Assembly (NCBI GenBank): GCA_947178105.1
Contig: CAMWXD010000004.1
Location: 58,363 to 122,362 of the forward strand
Direction of reading: 5' to 3'
DNA: 64,000 nt
From: an uncultured Eubacterium sp.
GTDB taxonomy: Bacteria > Bacillota > Clostridia > Lachnospirales > Lachnospiraceae
Part shown: in pieces, positions 40,241-49,984 of the stretch
How positions within the stretch are numbered: the first letter of the stretch is position 1
Layout: every line of letters begins with the position of its first letter
Program-made: the position numbers and the translations under genes
The notes under the pieces: model-generated
What the model saw: the letters and a program-made list of their open reading frames with translations, nothing else
Told to the model about the DNA's origin: nothing
Database searches by the model: none

Positions 40241-40789
40241 CTATTGTTCCATCTGCCTTCCCAGAAACCCAGCGGCAGTCATTGCAAGCTTGCTCTCTGT
40301 CTCACCCATCTTGGTCTTTTCATCTTTGTTATAAAGGATGACAGACCCGATCGCATCCCCTTCACAAATAATCGTACTGATTGCCTGTGAAGCGTAATCT
40401 CCATTATCATCCAACGTCACTTTGACAAAATCGCTTTCTTCCTTGCTGGCCACCATGCTGTTGCGGTCTTCAATCACACATTCTAATTGATGGCTGATTG
40501 GCTTTCCTTCAAAATCCTTCTTGCCGTTTCCAGATGCAGCAATTACATGGTCGCGGTCTGTAATGCATACCAGCATACCTGTCGTCTGTGCCAATGATTC
40601 GGCATATTGTCCGGCAAACTCGCTGAGCTCGCCGATCGGAGAGTACTTTTTAAGGATAATCTCGCCTTCACGGTCTGTAAATATCTCCAGAGGGTCTCCC
40701 TCACGGATCCGCAAAGTTCTTCTGATTTCTTTGGGGATGACGACGCGCCCCAAATCATCTATTCGTCTGACTATACCTGTTGCTTTCAT
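40241..40789 (-). CDS. spoVT: Stage V sporulation protein T (AbrB-like)
   Basis: MKATGIVRRIDDLGRVVIPKEIRRTLRIREGDPLEIFTDREGEIILKKYSPIGEL plus GAF-like C-terminus. Confidence 0.95.
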   Translation of the reverse strand: MKATGIVRRIDDLGRVVIPKEIRRTLRIREGDPLEIFTDREGEIILKKYSPIGELSEFAGQYAESLAQTTGMLVCITDRDHVIAASGNGKKDFEGKPISHQLECVIEDRNSMVASKEESDFVKVTLDDNGDYASQAISTIICEGDAIGSVILYNKDEKTKMGETESKLAMTAAGFLGRQMEQ

Positions 40790-40924
40790 ATGAAAAATTC
40801 CTCCATTTACAGATTTTAACTTGATGCTGTTGTAGTATCTGTAAAATACGGACTTTTATACATGCTGCCATTTTCCGAACCTTCGCCGTTACTGTATTGT
40901 TATTTTTTTACAATGTGAATTACT

Positions 40925-42211
40925 TTAACCTTTCCCTGCGTTATGAAAGCTCTTTCTGGCCGCCTCAAGCTCCTGTTTATCGCATTCATGCTGGCTGTAA
41001 CGAGCCTTTTCATACAAGAAAATCCTCACCTGCGCCTGAGCGTTAGTGTGTATCCGGGCATCCGCCTGATTACGGGCATCCGCCTGCTTTTGATGCAGCA
41101 TATACTCCCATTCTGTTGGTGTCCAGGATTGCGCAATCACTGCTTTCGTGCCAAACCGGCGCCGTATATTTTTTTTGTACATGCGGCGGATTCTTTGGTT
41201 CACGCTTCTGTCTGCCACATCCCTTTTTTTCCGGCGCTGCCGTACGATACGCTCTTTCAGTACCGGAGTTTTCCATAAAAATTCGCTTTCGTCAGAATCT
41301 TCCTTATGCTGGTCGTAAAATCGCTGATACATACGATAGATCAGCCTGCCTGCAAGATAGAGCAGCCCCGCTGCCGCCAGCACCGAAAACGCAGTCATCA
41401 ATATTTTTTCTAAAATCTGCATCAGCACGGAAGTCCCGCCAGGTTCAAACGTCGGCGCCGATTGCTCCATGCCCCGTTCAAGCGTTTCCGTCTCTGGTGT
41501 AAATCTGGAAAAAATCCACAGCAGCAGCCATATCAATCCGCGGAGTACCAGGCGCACAAAATCCGCCGCCCCGTCAAAAACCATACTGACTGGCAGATAA
41601 GGCACCAAAAGCATTCCTGCAATAAAAAACAAAAGAAACACTCCAAACATCAGCCGATTTAAGCCCCTAAGCTGCGCTGCCGGCAGATTTTTTATGTTCT
41701 CGTTAGATTTTAAGAATGCAGATGTGCTTGTAAGGCTGCGGTATGTCACAAATAAAATCAGGAATAAAAAAGCTTCATAACAACAAAGCTTCATAATATA
41801 TTGGCGTCCGCTTTGAGAAGCTGCTGCATACATGGCAAAAAATATCAGATATGCGCCAATCGGCGGGCATCCCTCTTTTGGATCACCAGTGAAACGTTTA
41901 TAAATAGAAGCCAACGCCATCCATACCACACAGATTCCCGCCGCAGCGCGTTCCTCCAAGCCTTGAAAAATCAGCATAAAAATGCCGCTTATTATCACAT
42001 GACACAGTAAAAACATAAAGAATTTTCCGCATTTTCTGCGGACTACGTCAAACATTACAAGCGGCACAACCAAAGCCAACAAGCGCAGGCACACGGCAGG
42101 CGTTTTCTCTGACGGCAGATGATACAGTACACATGCCAGGCTATGGTACAATAGACCCTTCATACACAGTACAAGCGCGTTTCCCAGCCATTCATCCCCA
42201 GACATATACAT
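40925..42211 (-). CDS. Polytopic membrane protein with DUF4129-like C-terminus
   Basis: Many hydrophobic segments; C-terminal SWTPTEWEYML..LYEKARYSQHECDKQELEAARKS. Confidence 0.55.
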   Translation of the reverse strand: MYMSGDEWLGNALVLCMKGLLYHSLACVLYHLPSEKTPAVCLRLLALVVPLVMFDVVRRKCGKFFMFLLCHVIISGIFMLIFQGLEERAAAGICVVWMALASIYKRFTGDPKEGCPPIGAYLIFFAMYAAASQSGRQYIMKLCCYEAFLFLILFVTYRSLTSTSAFLKSNENIKNLPAAQLRGLNRLMFGVFLLFFIAGMLLVPYLPVSMVFDGAADFVRLVLRGLIWLLLWIFSRFTPETETLERGMEQSAPTFEPGGTSVLMQILEKILMTAFSVLAAAGLLYLAGRLIYRMYQRFYDQHKEDSDESEFLWKTPVLKERIVRQRRKKRDVADRSVNQRIRRMYKKNIRRRFGTKAVIAQSWTPTEWEYMLHQKQADARNQADARIHTNAQAQVRIFLYEKARYSQHECDKQELEAARKSFHNAGKG

Positions 42212-42328
42212 AACCCCTCCGTGTAAAATTTCTTTCCTGCATTCTGTATCCCCTCCCAGAAAAATTCACTTTACATTTAATCTATGCGGCTCTTATCTGC
42301 ACAAACGCAGCAGCTTCGCGCATACGCT

Positions 42329-43456
42329 TCACGTATTTTGTTCCACGTCCCACCGCATCACCAGTTGGTCTTTTTGTGAAAAAACTTTCTGGTCCATCCA
42401 GGGGTGCAGCGGCAGGATCCAGCAGCTCCCGGCAGATTTTTTGGCAAGACAGGTATACGCCTGGCGCACCCCGGTCCGCTGCGATGTTGAGATGAGCACA
42501 TAACGTACCTCGTCGGTGCTTTTTTGGATCTTCTGATTGACAAATATGCCAAATTCCTCCATCGGCTGTGATAAGTCCAGTCTTGCCAGATGTTCCCGGA
42601 TCAGCGCCAAATGCTGCTGGTCTGCTCCCGGCATCAGATGCAACTCTTTTGAGTTTAACAAGTCTTTTGCATTACTGTATATCCCTACCGGAATCCCCTG
42701 TTTTAAAAACATCTCAGAAAGAGTATTTGCAATCCGTATACTTTCTTCTCTTAACTGCGGATATTCCATCATAGATTCCAGCTCCAGGTTCAGCAAAAGG
42801 CACACCTCCTGGCGTACCGTGAAGCCATGCAGGTTCGTACGCAGCTCGCCGGTGCGGGCCGTCGCTTTCCAATTTACATCACGCATACTGTCATAGGGCT
42901 CATACTGGCGTATCCCCTGAAATTCAAACGGGTCTTCGTACGTATAGCGTCTTGTCAGGATATCCCCCATGATTTTTTGGTATGGAACCAGCAGCCGCCT
43001 TTTGTCCGCCTGTCCTGGATAGACATAAATCCAGGCATTGCAGGCAAATCCCGCATCCAAATGCCGTTCCATAAACAAATCTGTCGTATCAACTGCTATT
43101 CGATCAATGGAATAGTATCCGCGCCGTTTTCCAATAAACTTTAATCTCCTTGTAATTTTTTGATACATCATAACTGAAAAGATATCGCTTTTATAGCAGC
43201 GATCTGTTACAGATATATTTTCTTCCTGCATAAAATCCAAATGCCTGTCCGCTTCAAATTTTACACGCAGCATCGGAAGGGGCAGCCACTTTCGATTGAC
43301 AATCGTTTCATACAGCTCGCCTTCTTCCTGTTCGGTAATCTCCCGCTGCGCAAACGCAAGATCAACCGACAGCTTTTTGTTCCAGCATTTTTGGTATATC
43401 AGCCTTTGCAGCAGGAAAATGCAGGCAGCTCCAATTACAATATATATAATCCTCAT
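42329..43456 (-). CDS. DUF58 domain-containing protein
   Basis: DPFEFQGIRQYEPYDSMRDVNWKATARTGELRTNLHGFTVRQEVCLLLNLE. Confidence 0.88.
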   Translation of the reverse strand: MRIIYIVIGAACIFLLQRLIYQKCWNKKLSVDLAFAQREITEQEEGELYETIVNRKWLPLPMLRVKFEADRHLDFMQEENISVTDRCYKSDIFSVMMYQKITRRLKFIGKRRGYYSIDRIAVDTTDLFMERHLDAGFACNAWIYVYPGQADKRRLLVPYQKIMGDILTRRYTYEDPFEFQGIRQYEPYDSMRDVNWKATARTGELRTNLHGFTVRQEVCLLLNLELESMMEYPQLREESIRIANTLSEMFLKQGIPVGIYSNAKDLLNSKELHLMPGADQQHLALIREHLARLDLSQPMEEFGIFVNQKIQKSTDEVRYVLISTSQRTGVRQAYTCLAKKSAGSCWILPLHPWMDQKVFSQKDQLVMRWDVEQNT

Positions 43457-43469
43457 ATAATGATATCCT

Positions 43470-45077
43470 CTAGCGCATCAGTCGCGCTAAAAAGCGTCCT
43501 CCAGGTATCGATCTCAGTTCGTCCTCACTAAAACAGCGGATCTGCAAAATTACTACCGCATAGACGATAACTGCCGCTCCAAAAGCCATGACGGAGACAA
43601 TATATACATTTTTAAACGCCTCATAAAATACCTGGTATACCGCAAACGCCACGATCCCCATAGCGCCTGAAGCGATCAGCGGTTTGATAAACGTATTCAA
43701 AAATTCCCACCGATAGCCGACTTCCTTTGTAATTGCACGGCAATTCAGCATACTTACGACAAACGGAAACAGCACATTACAGATGACCAGCGCATACACA
43801 TTCAAATCTGTAGCTACAAGCAGGATTCCCAGCAAGATGATATGAATGCCGAGTGATATCGCTGAATGTATCACCGGAAGCCGCATAAAATTATGTCCCT
43901 GCAAGATAGACGTAGTCAGCGTCGATAAGGCATAAAAGACCACCGCGCTCGAACCCGACATCAGCAGCATAATTGCCTGCGGCTGATACGTCACAAGCCT
44001 TGGAAACAGCATTTTCATAATCGGTTCCGCCAAGACAGCAAGTCCGACCGCCGAAGGAAATGCAATGACCATATTGACCTTAATTACCTGCGTGATCTTC
44101 TGATTGACTGCCCTTGCATCATTCTGCATCCTTGACAACACAATGCTCGGCAGCGTGGACGCTGCCATTGCCGTCGCAATCGCTACCGGCAGGTTCACCA
44201 ACTGGTTGTACTGCGTATTATACACGCCCTGCAAAGACGTGACGACCTGATCCTGATAGCCATGCAGCGCCATCAGGTTTCCAAACATCAGATCGTCGAT
44301 CGTATAGCCGATCTGATAAATCGTCTGGCTTAAAATCACCGGCACAATTGTCAAAAACAAAGCCCTGTAAATAGAACTGCTGGATTCCAGGCGTTCCGCG
44401 GGATTTATTTTATTCATGTACCGCTTACGGGTCGTTCCAAACAGATACATAATAAACAAAAGCGCCGTCCCTGCCCCTGCCAGTGTTCCCAGCGTCCCGC
44501 CTGCAGCCCCATAAGAAGGCGCATCTGGTGACTGTCCATACATTTTCATAAACTGCCAGGTTGCAAATACGCTGATGACTGCATTTACGATCTGCTCTAA
44601 AATCTGTGAAACGGACGTAGGCACCATATCGCCGTGTCCCTGAAAATATCCGCGAAAGACGCCAAGCAGCGCCACAATAAAGGTCGTTGGCGCCAACACG
44701 CGCAGCGGCCGTTCAATGCCTGGCTTATGATACAGCATTTCCATAACCCCCGCGCCAAAAAACAGTACATTCATCGCCACCAGTCCCGCAATCAATCCAT
44801 AGACAAGTGCGCTTACCAATACTCTGCGCATATTTTGATATTCTGCTTTTGCGACTCTTGCTGATACCATTTTCGATACCGCAAGAGGCAGGCTGTACGA
44901 GGATATCGTCAATGCAATTCCATAGATCCCAAATGCAACTGAATATAGGCCGTTTCCCTCTTCTCCCATCATATTTCCCATCGGGATGCGGTACGCAAAT
45001 CCAATCATTTTCGTAATAATACCTGCTCCTGCAAGAATTCCGCCCTGAAGCAGTACATTTTTCTTCTTTTCAGCCAT
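43470..45077 (-). CDS. Polysaccharide biosynthesis/flippase protein (SpoVB/MurJ-like)
   Basis: LLQGGILAGAGIITKMIGFAYRIPMGNMMGEEGNGLYSVAFGIYGIALTISSYSLPLAVSKMV. Confidence 0.88.
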   Translation of the reverse strand: MAEKKKNVLLQGGILAGAGIITKMIGFAYRIPMGNMMGEEGNGLYSVAFGIYGIALTISSYSLPLAVSKMVSARVAKAEYQNMRRVLVSALVYGLIAGLVAMNVLFFGAGVMEMLYHKPGIERPLRVLAPTTFIVALLGVFRGYFQGHGDMVPTSVSQILEQIVNAVISVFATWQFMKMYGQSPDAPSYGAAGGTLGTLAGAGTALLFIMYLFGTTRKRYMNKINPAERLESSSSIYRALFLTIVPVILSQTIYQIGYTIDDLMFGNLMALHGYQDQVVTSLQGVYNTQYNQLVNLPVAIATAMAASTLPSIVLSRMQNDARAVNQKITQVIKVNMVIAFPSAVGLAVLAEPIMKMLFPRLVTYQPQAIMLLMSGSSAVVFYALSTLTTSILQGHNFMRLPVIHSAISLGIHIILLGILLVATDLNVYALVICNVLFPFVVSMLNCRAITKEVGYRWEFLNTFIKPLIASGAMGIVAFAVYQVFYEAFKNVYIVSVMAFGAAVIVYAVVILQIRCFSEDELRSIPGGRFLARLMR

Positions 45078-45276
45078 ATGGTCATATCTCCTGATTCGTC
45101 GTCGCTGTCTGCGTAGTATTCGGATGGTTACTAATCAGTATAACATAACTTCTTAGCAATTTTAACTGTTTTTGCATATTTTGTTTTGGGTGGGCTTTTA
45201 CTGATCAAGGAAATAATTGACGTGCCGGCGCACTTTCTTTTATAATAAAAAGAAAAAAAGGAAGGGGAGGAAAACG

Positions 45277-46236
45277 ATGCATATTGTATTCTTGGACGCT
45301 GACACAATCGGCAAAGATATGGATTTATCTATTTTTGAAAAACTGGGAACAGTAACGATTTATGGATTTTCAACACAGGAGGAAATGCGTGATCGTATCA
45401 CAGACGCAGATGTAATTATCCTGAATAAAATGCTTGTAAACGCTTATACACTGGAAAAGGCTGCACACTTAAAGCTTGTCTGTGTAACTGCAACTGGTAC
45501 AAACAACCTGGATAAAGACTATCTGGCACAACGCGGCATTGCCTGGCGCAATGTAGCCGGCTATTCTACAGAATGCGTCACACAGCATACCTTTGCCATG
45601 CTGTTCTACTTACTGGAAAAGCTTCCTTATTATGATAACTATGTGAAAAGCGAAGCTTATGTAAATAATACAACCTTTACACATTTTGCAAACGTATTTC
45701 ACGAAATCCACGGCATGACTTGGGGCATTATCGGGCTGGGCGCCATAGGGCAGCGGGTAGCGCAGATCGCAGCACTGTTTGGGTGCCGGGTGATCTATTA
45801 TTCCGCTTCCGGCTGCCATGACCATCCGCAATATCAGCGTGTTTCTTTTGAAGAATTGCTGACCCAGTCAGACATTGTGTCTGTTCATGCTCCGCTTACA
45901 GACCGCACCGAAGGGCTGATGGACCGCAAAGCGTTCCAGCAAATGAAAAAAAGCGCCATTTTCTTGAATCTTGGACGCGGACAGATCGTCGTAGAACAGG
46001 ATCTTGCAGACGCGCTAACGGCTGGCGAGCTGCAAGCTGCCGGCATTGATGTCCTATGCACAGAACCGATGAGCGCAGATAACCCGCTAAAAGCCATCAA
46101 GGACAGCGAGCGGCTTTTGATCACACCGCATATTGCCTGGGCAGGCGCTGAGGCCCGCCACCGGCTGATGCAAACGATCTGGCGCCAGATCGATGATTTT
46201 TTTCATTCTCCAAAGATCCAGCCCAAACCGCTGTGA
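45277..46236 (+). CDS. D-2-hydroxyacid dehydrogenase (NAD-binding)
   Basis: MTWGIIGLGAIGQRVAQIAALFGCRVIYYS; FLNLGRGQIVVEQDLADAL; GIDVLCTEPM; start chosen by gggaggaaaacgATG. Confidence 0.9.
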   Translation: MHIVFLDADTIGKDMDLSIFEKLGTVTIYGFSTQEEMRDRITDADVIILNKMLVNAYTLEKAAHLKLVCVTATGTNNLDKDYLAQRGIAWRNVAGYSTECVTQHTFAMLFYLLEKLPYYDNYVKSEAYVNNTTFTHFANVFHEIHGMTWGIIGLGAIGQRVAQIAALFGCRVIYYSASGCHDHPQYQRVSFEELLTQSDIVSVHAPLTDRTEGLMDRKAFQQMKKSAIFLNLGRGQIVVEQDLADALTAGELQAAGIDVLCTEPMSADNPLKAIKDSERLLITPHIAWAGAEARHRLMQTIWRQIDDFFHSPKIQPKPL

Positions 46237-47180
46237 AACGACTGGTTCCCCAAAAACAGGCATAGCCTGTCTAACAGCTCATCATATTGTGCATCGGAGG
46301 AACCCGCTGCATACAGGCGGTCTAACTGCCTTAAAGCCTTCTGGTATCTGCCGGAGGCTTTTTTTATCATATCCGGCACACTGTCCGTAGAACGCATCTT
46401 GGGATCCCACGGATTTTTCCACTGCCGGTGCTCCAGATTCAGCGGATCTTCATTGCACTGTATCAAGTCGCTCGGAATGACCGGCGAGATCTGCGGCTTT
46501 CCAAAAATCGCCCGCTCAGCCGCTTCCAGCACCTGGCGTTTGTAATTGTGCGGATTGTAGGTCAGCCTGGTTCCAATCTGCATGGAATGGATCGCCCTGG
46601 AAAGGAAGCCTTTGGACAGCGACAGCTCTGGAAATACAGTCTGATACGCATAATGTAAAATATCCGCTGTGACATCGCGCTTTTTTGCATCAAACGCGAT
46701 CGTCTTTGCATATGGAAATGCAGACGGCAGGCATTTGGCATACCGCATCAGCAGGCTGGCATCCATATCCGACTCCAGCGCGATATGATCTGCATAGCCT
46801 TTCTTTTTTAATTCCTCGCCGATTCCAGTCTGGTCATATACATAGGGATGCATTTGCGTATCCAAAATGTAATGGCCGATAAATCCGGCTGCATATGCCT
46901 GCGCCGTCTGCTGCTGTTCTTCTTTCCAGAAAATCTCCGGCGCTTCGATCAGGCATTTTAAAAAATCCCCCGTCCATCTTTTATGCACAATCGACCCCGG
47001 ACGGGTTGCCCGCAACTGCGAAGCCAGATGATAGAAAAAAATATCCGGCCCCTGCAGCCCGATCTGGAATACTGTCTTGTTATTGCCGATACTGTGCAAT
47101 AACGTCGTACAAGCGCCTTTTTTCCTGATCTGCTTTAAGTTATTTACCCCAAATAAATAATGTGTTGTAAAACCTGGCAT
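46203..47180 (-). CDS. Zinc-dependent phospholipase C family protein
   Basis: MPGFTTHYLFG..FQIGLQGPDIFFYH..AYAAGFIGHYILDTQMHPYVY. Confidence 0.8.
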   Translation of the reverse strand: MPGFTTHYLFGVNNLKQIRKKGACTTLLHSIGNNKTVFQIGLQGPDIFFYHLASQLRATRPGSIVHKRWTGDFLKCLIEAPEIFWKEEQQQTAQAYAAGFIGHYILDTQMHPYVYDQTGIGEELKKKGYADHIALESDMDASLLMRYAKCLPSAFPYAKTIAFDAKKRDVTADILHYAYQTVFPELSLSKGFLSRAIHSMQIGTRLTYNPHNYKRQVLEAAERAIFGKPQISPVIPSDLIQCNEDPLNLEHRQWKNPWDPKMRSTDSVPDMIKKASGRYQKALRQLDRLYAAGSSDAQYDELLDRLCLFLGNQSFHSGLGWIFGE

Positions 47181-47247
47181 GAATGCTCCTCCTGCAATAT
47201 ATCCCCGTGATCCAAATGATATGCTAACATGTCAAAACTGCTGCTTA

Positions 47248-47691
47248 TCAGCTCTTTACATACAGTTTTACCCCTTTAATCTCTACTACCTGCGCGGTTG
47301 TCCCTGCTTCAATCACATGCCCATCCGCTGCACTCCTTGCTGTCCATTCCTGTCCGTTACATACTGCTGTGCCGGTTCCGTTCCGATTGTCGATCCGTTC
47401 GGTCACCCGCACCTCTTTGCCAATCATTTCTTCATAATTGGTTTTGACATTATGCGGCTTGACATATTTTAACGCAAACGGCCTTGTACAAAACAGCAAT
47501 ACAAAAGATACTGCAAAAAATAAAATCACCTGAATCATCACATTCCATCCAACCAGTGCAGATATTAACGAAACAAGCGCTCCTCCTGCAAACCAGATGC
47601 TTGTGAGCCCGACCGTAATAATCTCGACTATGATAAAAATGACCATCAGTGCCAGCCATAAAAAGATTGGCGATAACAAAAATTCCGGCAT
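47248..47691 (-). CDS. NfeD family membrane protein
   Basis: FLWLALMVIFIIVEIITVGLTSIWFAGGALVSLISA; C-terminal OB-like region. Confidence 0.85.
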   Translation of the reverse strand: MPEFLLSPIFLWLALMVIFIIVEIITVGLTSIWFAGGALVSLISALVGWNVMIQVILFFAVSFVLLFCTRPFALKYVKPHNVKTNYEEMIGKEVRVTERIDNRNGTGTAVCNGQEWTARSAADGHVIEAGTTAQVVEIKGVKLYVKS

Positions 47692-47851
47692 ATTATCATC
47701 CTCCTGCCCGCCTTTAGATTGAAATTTCTTTTTCCTAGACTATGTTTATTGTAACAGGATTAGACGAAAAAAACAATGCCAACATTATACCAATCCTGTA
47801 CCAAAGCATCCAATCATCACTGTCTGATCTGGCACCGCGCCTGCCGTACAA

Positions 47852-47897
47852 AAAAGCTGTTGTATAAAAGAGAACCTCTTTTTATACAACAGCTTTT
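47852..47897. terminator. Strong bidirectional terminator hairpin (18-bp arms)
   Basis: AAAAGCTGTTGTATAAAA / TTTTATACAACAGCTTTT. Confidence 0.85.
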
Positions 47898-47956
47898 CTG
47901 CAACAGTTTTCATTGTACCAGCTTTTTCTGCAATCGCTTTTTGCGCAGCAGCTTTG

Positions 47957-49972
47957 CTAAGAAACCTTCACGCCCCTTGATGCGCTGTATTTGCCATAAA
48001 TCTTGCGTTCCATCGAATCTGTCTTATAGGCACGCACTCTTACATAGTAAATCTGTCCCCGTTTCAGATTTTTCAAAGTCTTTGCAGTGTAGCTTGCAGA
48101 CACTTTTTTCGTACCAGATGAAAAATTCTTGTTTGTAGAATAAGAAACCTCATATCCCTCTGCTCCAGAGACCGCCTCATACCGCACCTTTAACTGCCCG
48201 TTTTCGTTCGATGCAAACGTCGGTACTGCCATCTGTTTCGGCTTTGTAACCCTGATCCACTGTGCATACAGCACACAGTCTGTATTTGGAATCGTCGTCC
48301 TGCTGATCTTTTTCCCGCCGGACGGTTTTGTATACCAGCCCTTAAATTTATAATTCACCCGTTCCACAGTCGGCATCGCATCCAGGATATCGCCTGCTGC
48401 AAGCGATATCTTCTGATAATTCAGGTTTTGTCCTCCATTTGCATGGAAAAAGATATCATGGTAACCATCCTCATCGTCTGTCGGCACCGTCGGCTGTGTC
48501 GTGTTGTTGTTGGACGAGCTTCCTACCGTAATATAGATCGTCTCTGTGACTCCGCCATATGATACTACAATCCGGTTCTGCCCATTGGTAAGCGTTTGCT
48601 GCGACAAGGAATAGCCAGAGACTCTTTCTGATGTGCCGCTTGCGTAGTTTGCCTGCACTACCAGCCCGTCGGATACATTTGCGCCCGCATATTTCAATCC
48701 GTTGTAGGTAAGCGTCAGGCTGCTGACTGCTTTTGTATCTCTCCAATATGCATAATAAGTCTGGTTTTTGCTGATCAGTGTTGTTTCTGTCAGCCTTGTA
48801 CCTTGCCCGTTCGGTGCCGTATACCATCCAAGGAAATCTGACCCTGCTTTTACAGGTACCGGGAGCGGGTTGATCGTGCCTAATTCCTCTGTTACAATCG
48901 AAGATATAGCGCTGCCGCCCTGGCTGTCAAAGGTTGTCGTACATGTAATCCTTGGAAGCCCCAGATTGAAAAACTCTACATTATAGGAAATAGACAGTCC
49001 TGCTCCGCTGATCCTTACCTGGAAAGAGTCTCCGTTTTGATATTCGCCAATGCCCAATGGGCGGAAAATAATGCATCCCGGCTGTCCATATGCATTGTTG
49101 TTTACAAAAAAGTCTCCGTCTGAAGCCCCTCTATAAGTAAAACGCCATGTTTTATAATCCCTGTACCGCAGCAGCGTAACTTCAAGGTCATTCGCATTGA
49201 CCGCATAGCCTACGCTGTAGCTCCATGGATACTCAGCCGCAAAATATTCCACTGGCATCGTACGTGCCGGCCATGCGACCCCGGTTTCATTTGCAGTTGT
49301 ATTGGTCATATCGTTTACATAAACGCTGCTGAATGTGCCTTTCAAACCGCTGACTACGCCAAAGCCTGTCTGCTTTAGCAGCGGATTCAGCAGCCATCTG
49401 CGTTCTTCCAGGGCAGAAATATCCGCGCTGTCTGCATTTCCCATCCAGGAATTCAGAATCGTTTCATTCAGGCTGCGGTTTCCCCAGGTTGCCCAGGAAT
49501 TATTACAGCCTGCCGCTCCCCTCTGTGCCATCTGAAACATCGTATTCCCCATCGAATACGGACGGTCAGGATTGTGCGATACCTGTCCGTTGATATAGTT
49601 GACCAAAGCCGCAGCCTGTGCGTATTCCGTATACTGCGTAGAGATCGTTACGTTGTCTGAGACGCCTGCAATATAACGGATCTGGTTGAGCATGTTCAAC
49701 GCCGACTGCTGCGTGGCGTCTGTCAGCCTGCCAAGCGTATACGGCACCTCTGTATATGGATCTGTTACAAACGTAAAGCTGTCCCGGATGCTTGCACTGT
49801 TTGCCGCCACATAACTGCGGATCTCCTGCGCCGTACGGTATCTGGCGTTAATCCCCTGTGCAGTTGCATGTGCCTGCATATGATTTTTGCTCATAAGTAA
49901 AGCCGTCATCATAACAAAGCAAAATGTCACTGTGATTAGAAATTGCTTCTTTTTTTTGTACAATAAATTCAT
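47957..49972 (-). CDS. Secreted CAP-domain protein with two InlB/Flg_new-type repeats and Fn3-like C-terminus
   Basis: ALNMLNQIRYIAGVSDNVTISTQYTEYAQAAALVNYINGQVSHNP..; TFDSQGGSAISSIVTEELGTINPLPVPVKAGSDFLGWYTAPNGQG; FHANGGQNLNYQ..FKGWYTKPSGG. Confidence 0.8.
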   Translation of the reverse strand: MNLLYKKKKQFLITVTFCFVMMTALLMSKNHMQAHATAQGINARYRTAQEIRSYVAANSASIRDSFTFVTDPYTEVPYTLGRLTDATQQSALNMLNQIRYIAGVSDNVTISTQYTEYAQAAALVNYINGQVSHNPDRPYSMGNTMFQMAQRGAAGCNNSWATWGNRSLNETILNSWMGNADSADISALEERRWLLNPLLKQTGFGVVSGLKGTFSSVYVNDMTNTTANETGVAWPARTMPVEYFAAEYPWSYSVGYAVNANDLEVTLLRYRDYKTWRFTYRGASDGDFFVNNNAYGQPGCIIFRPLGIGEYQNGDSFQVRISGAGLSISYNVEFFNLGLPRITCTTTFDSQGGSAISSIVTEELGTINPLPVPVKAGSDFLGWYTAPNGQGTRLTETTLISKNQTYYAYWRDTKAVSSLTLTYNGLKYAGANVSDGLVVQANYASGTSERVSGYSLSQQTLTNGQNRIVVSYGGVTETIYITVGSSSNNNTTQPTVPTDDEDGYHDIFFHANGGQNLNYQKISLAAGDILDAMPTVERVNYKFKGWYTKPSGGKKISRTTIPNTDCVLYAQWIRVTKPKQMAVPTFASNENGQLKVRYEAVSGAEGYEVSYSTNKNFSSGTKKVSASYTAKTLKNLKRGQIYYVRVRAYKTDSMERKIYGKYSASRGVKVS

Positions 49973-49984
49973 ATGATCTCCTCC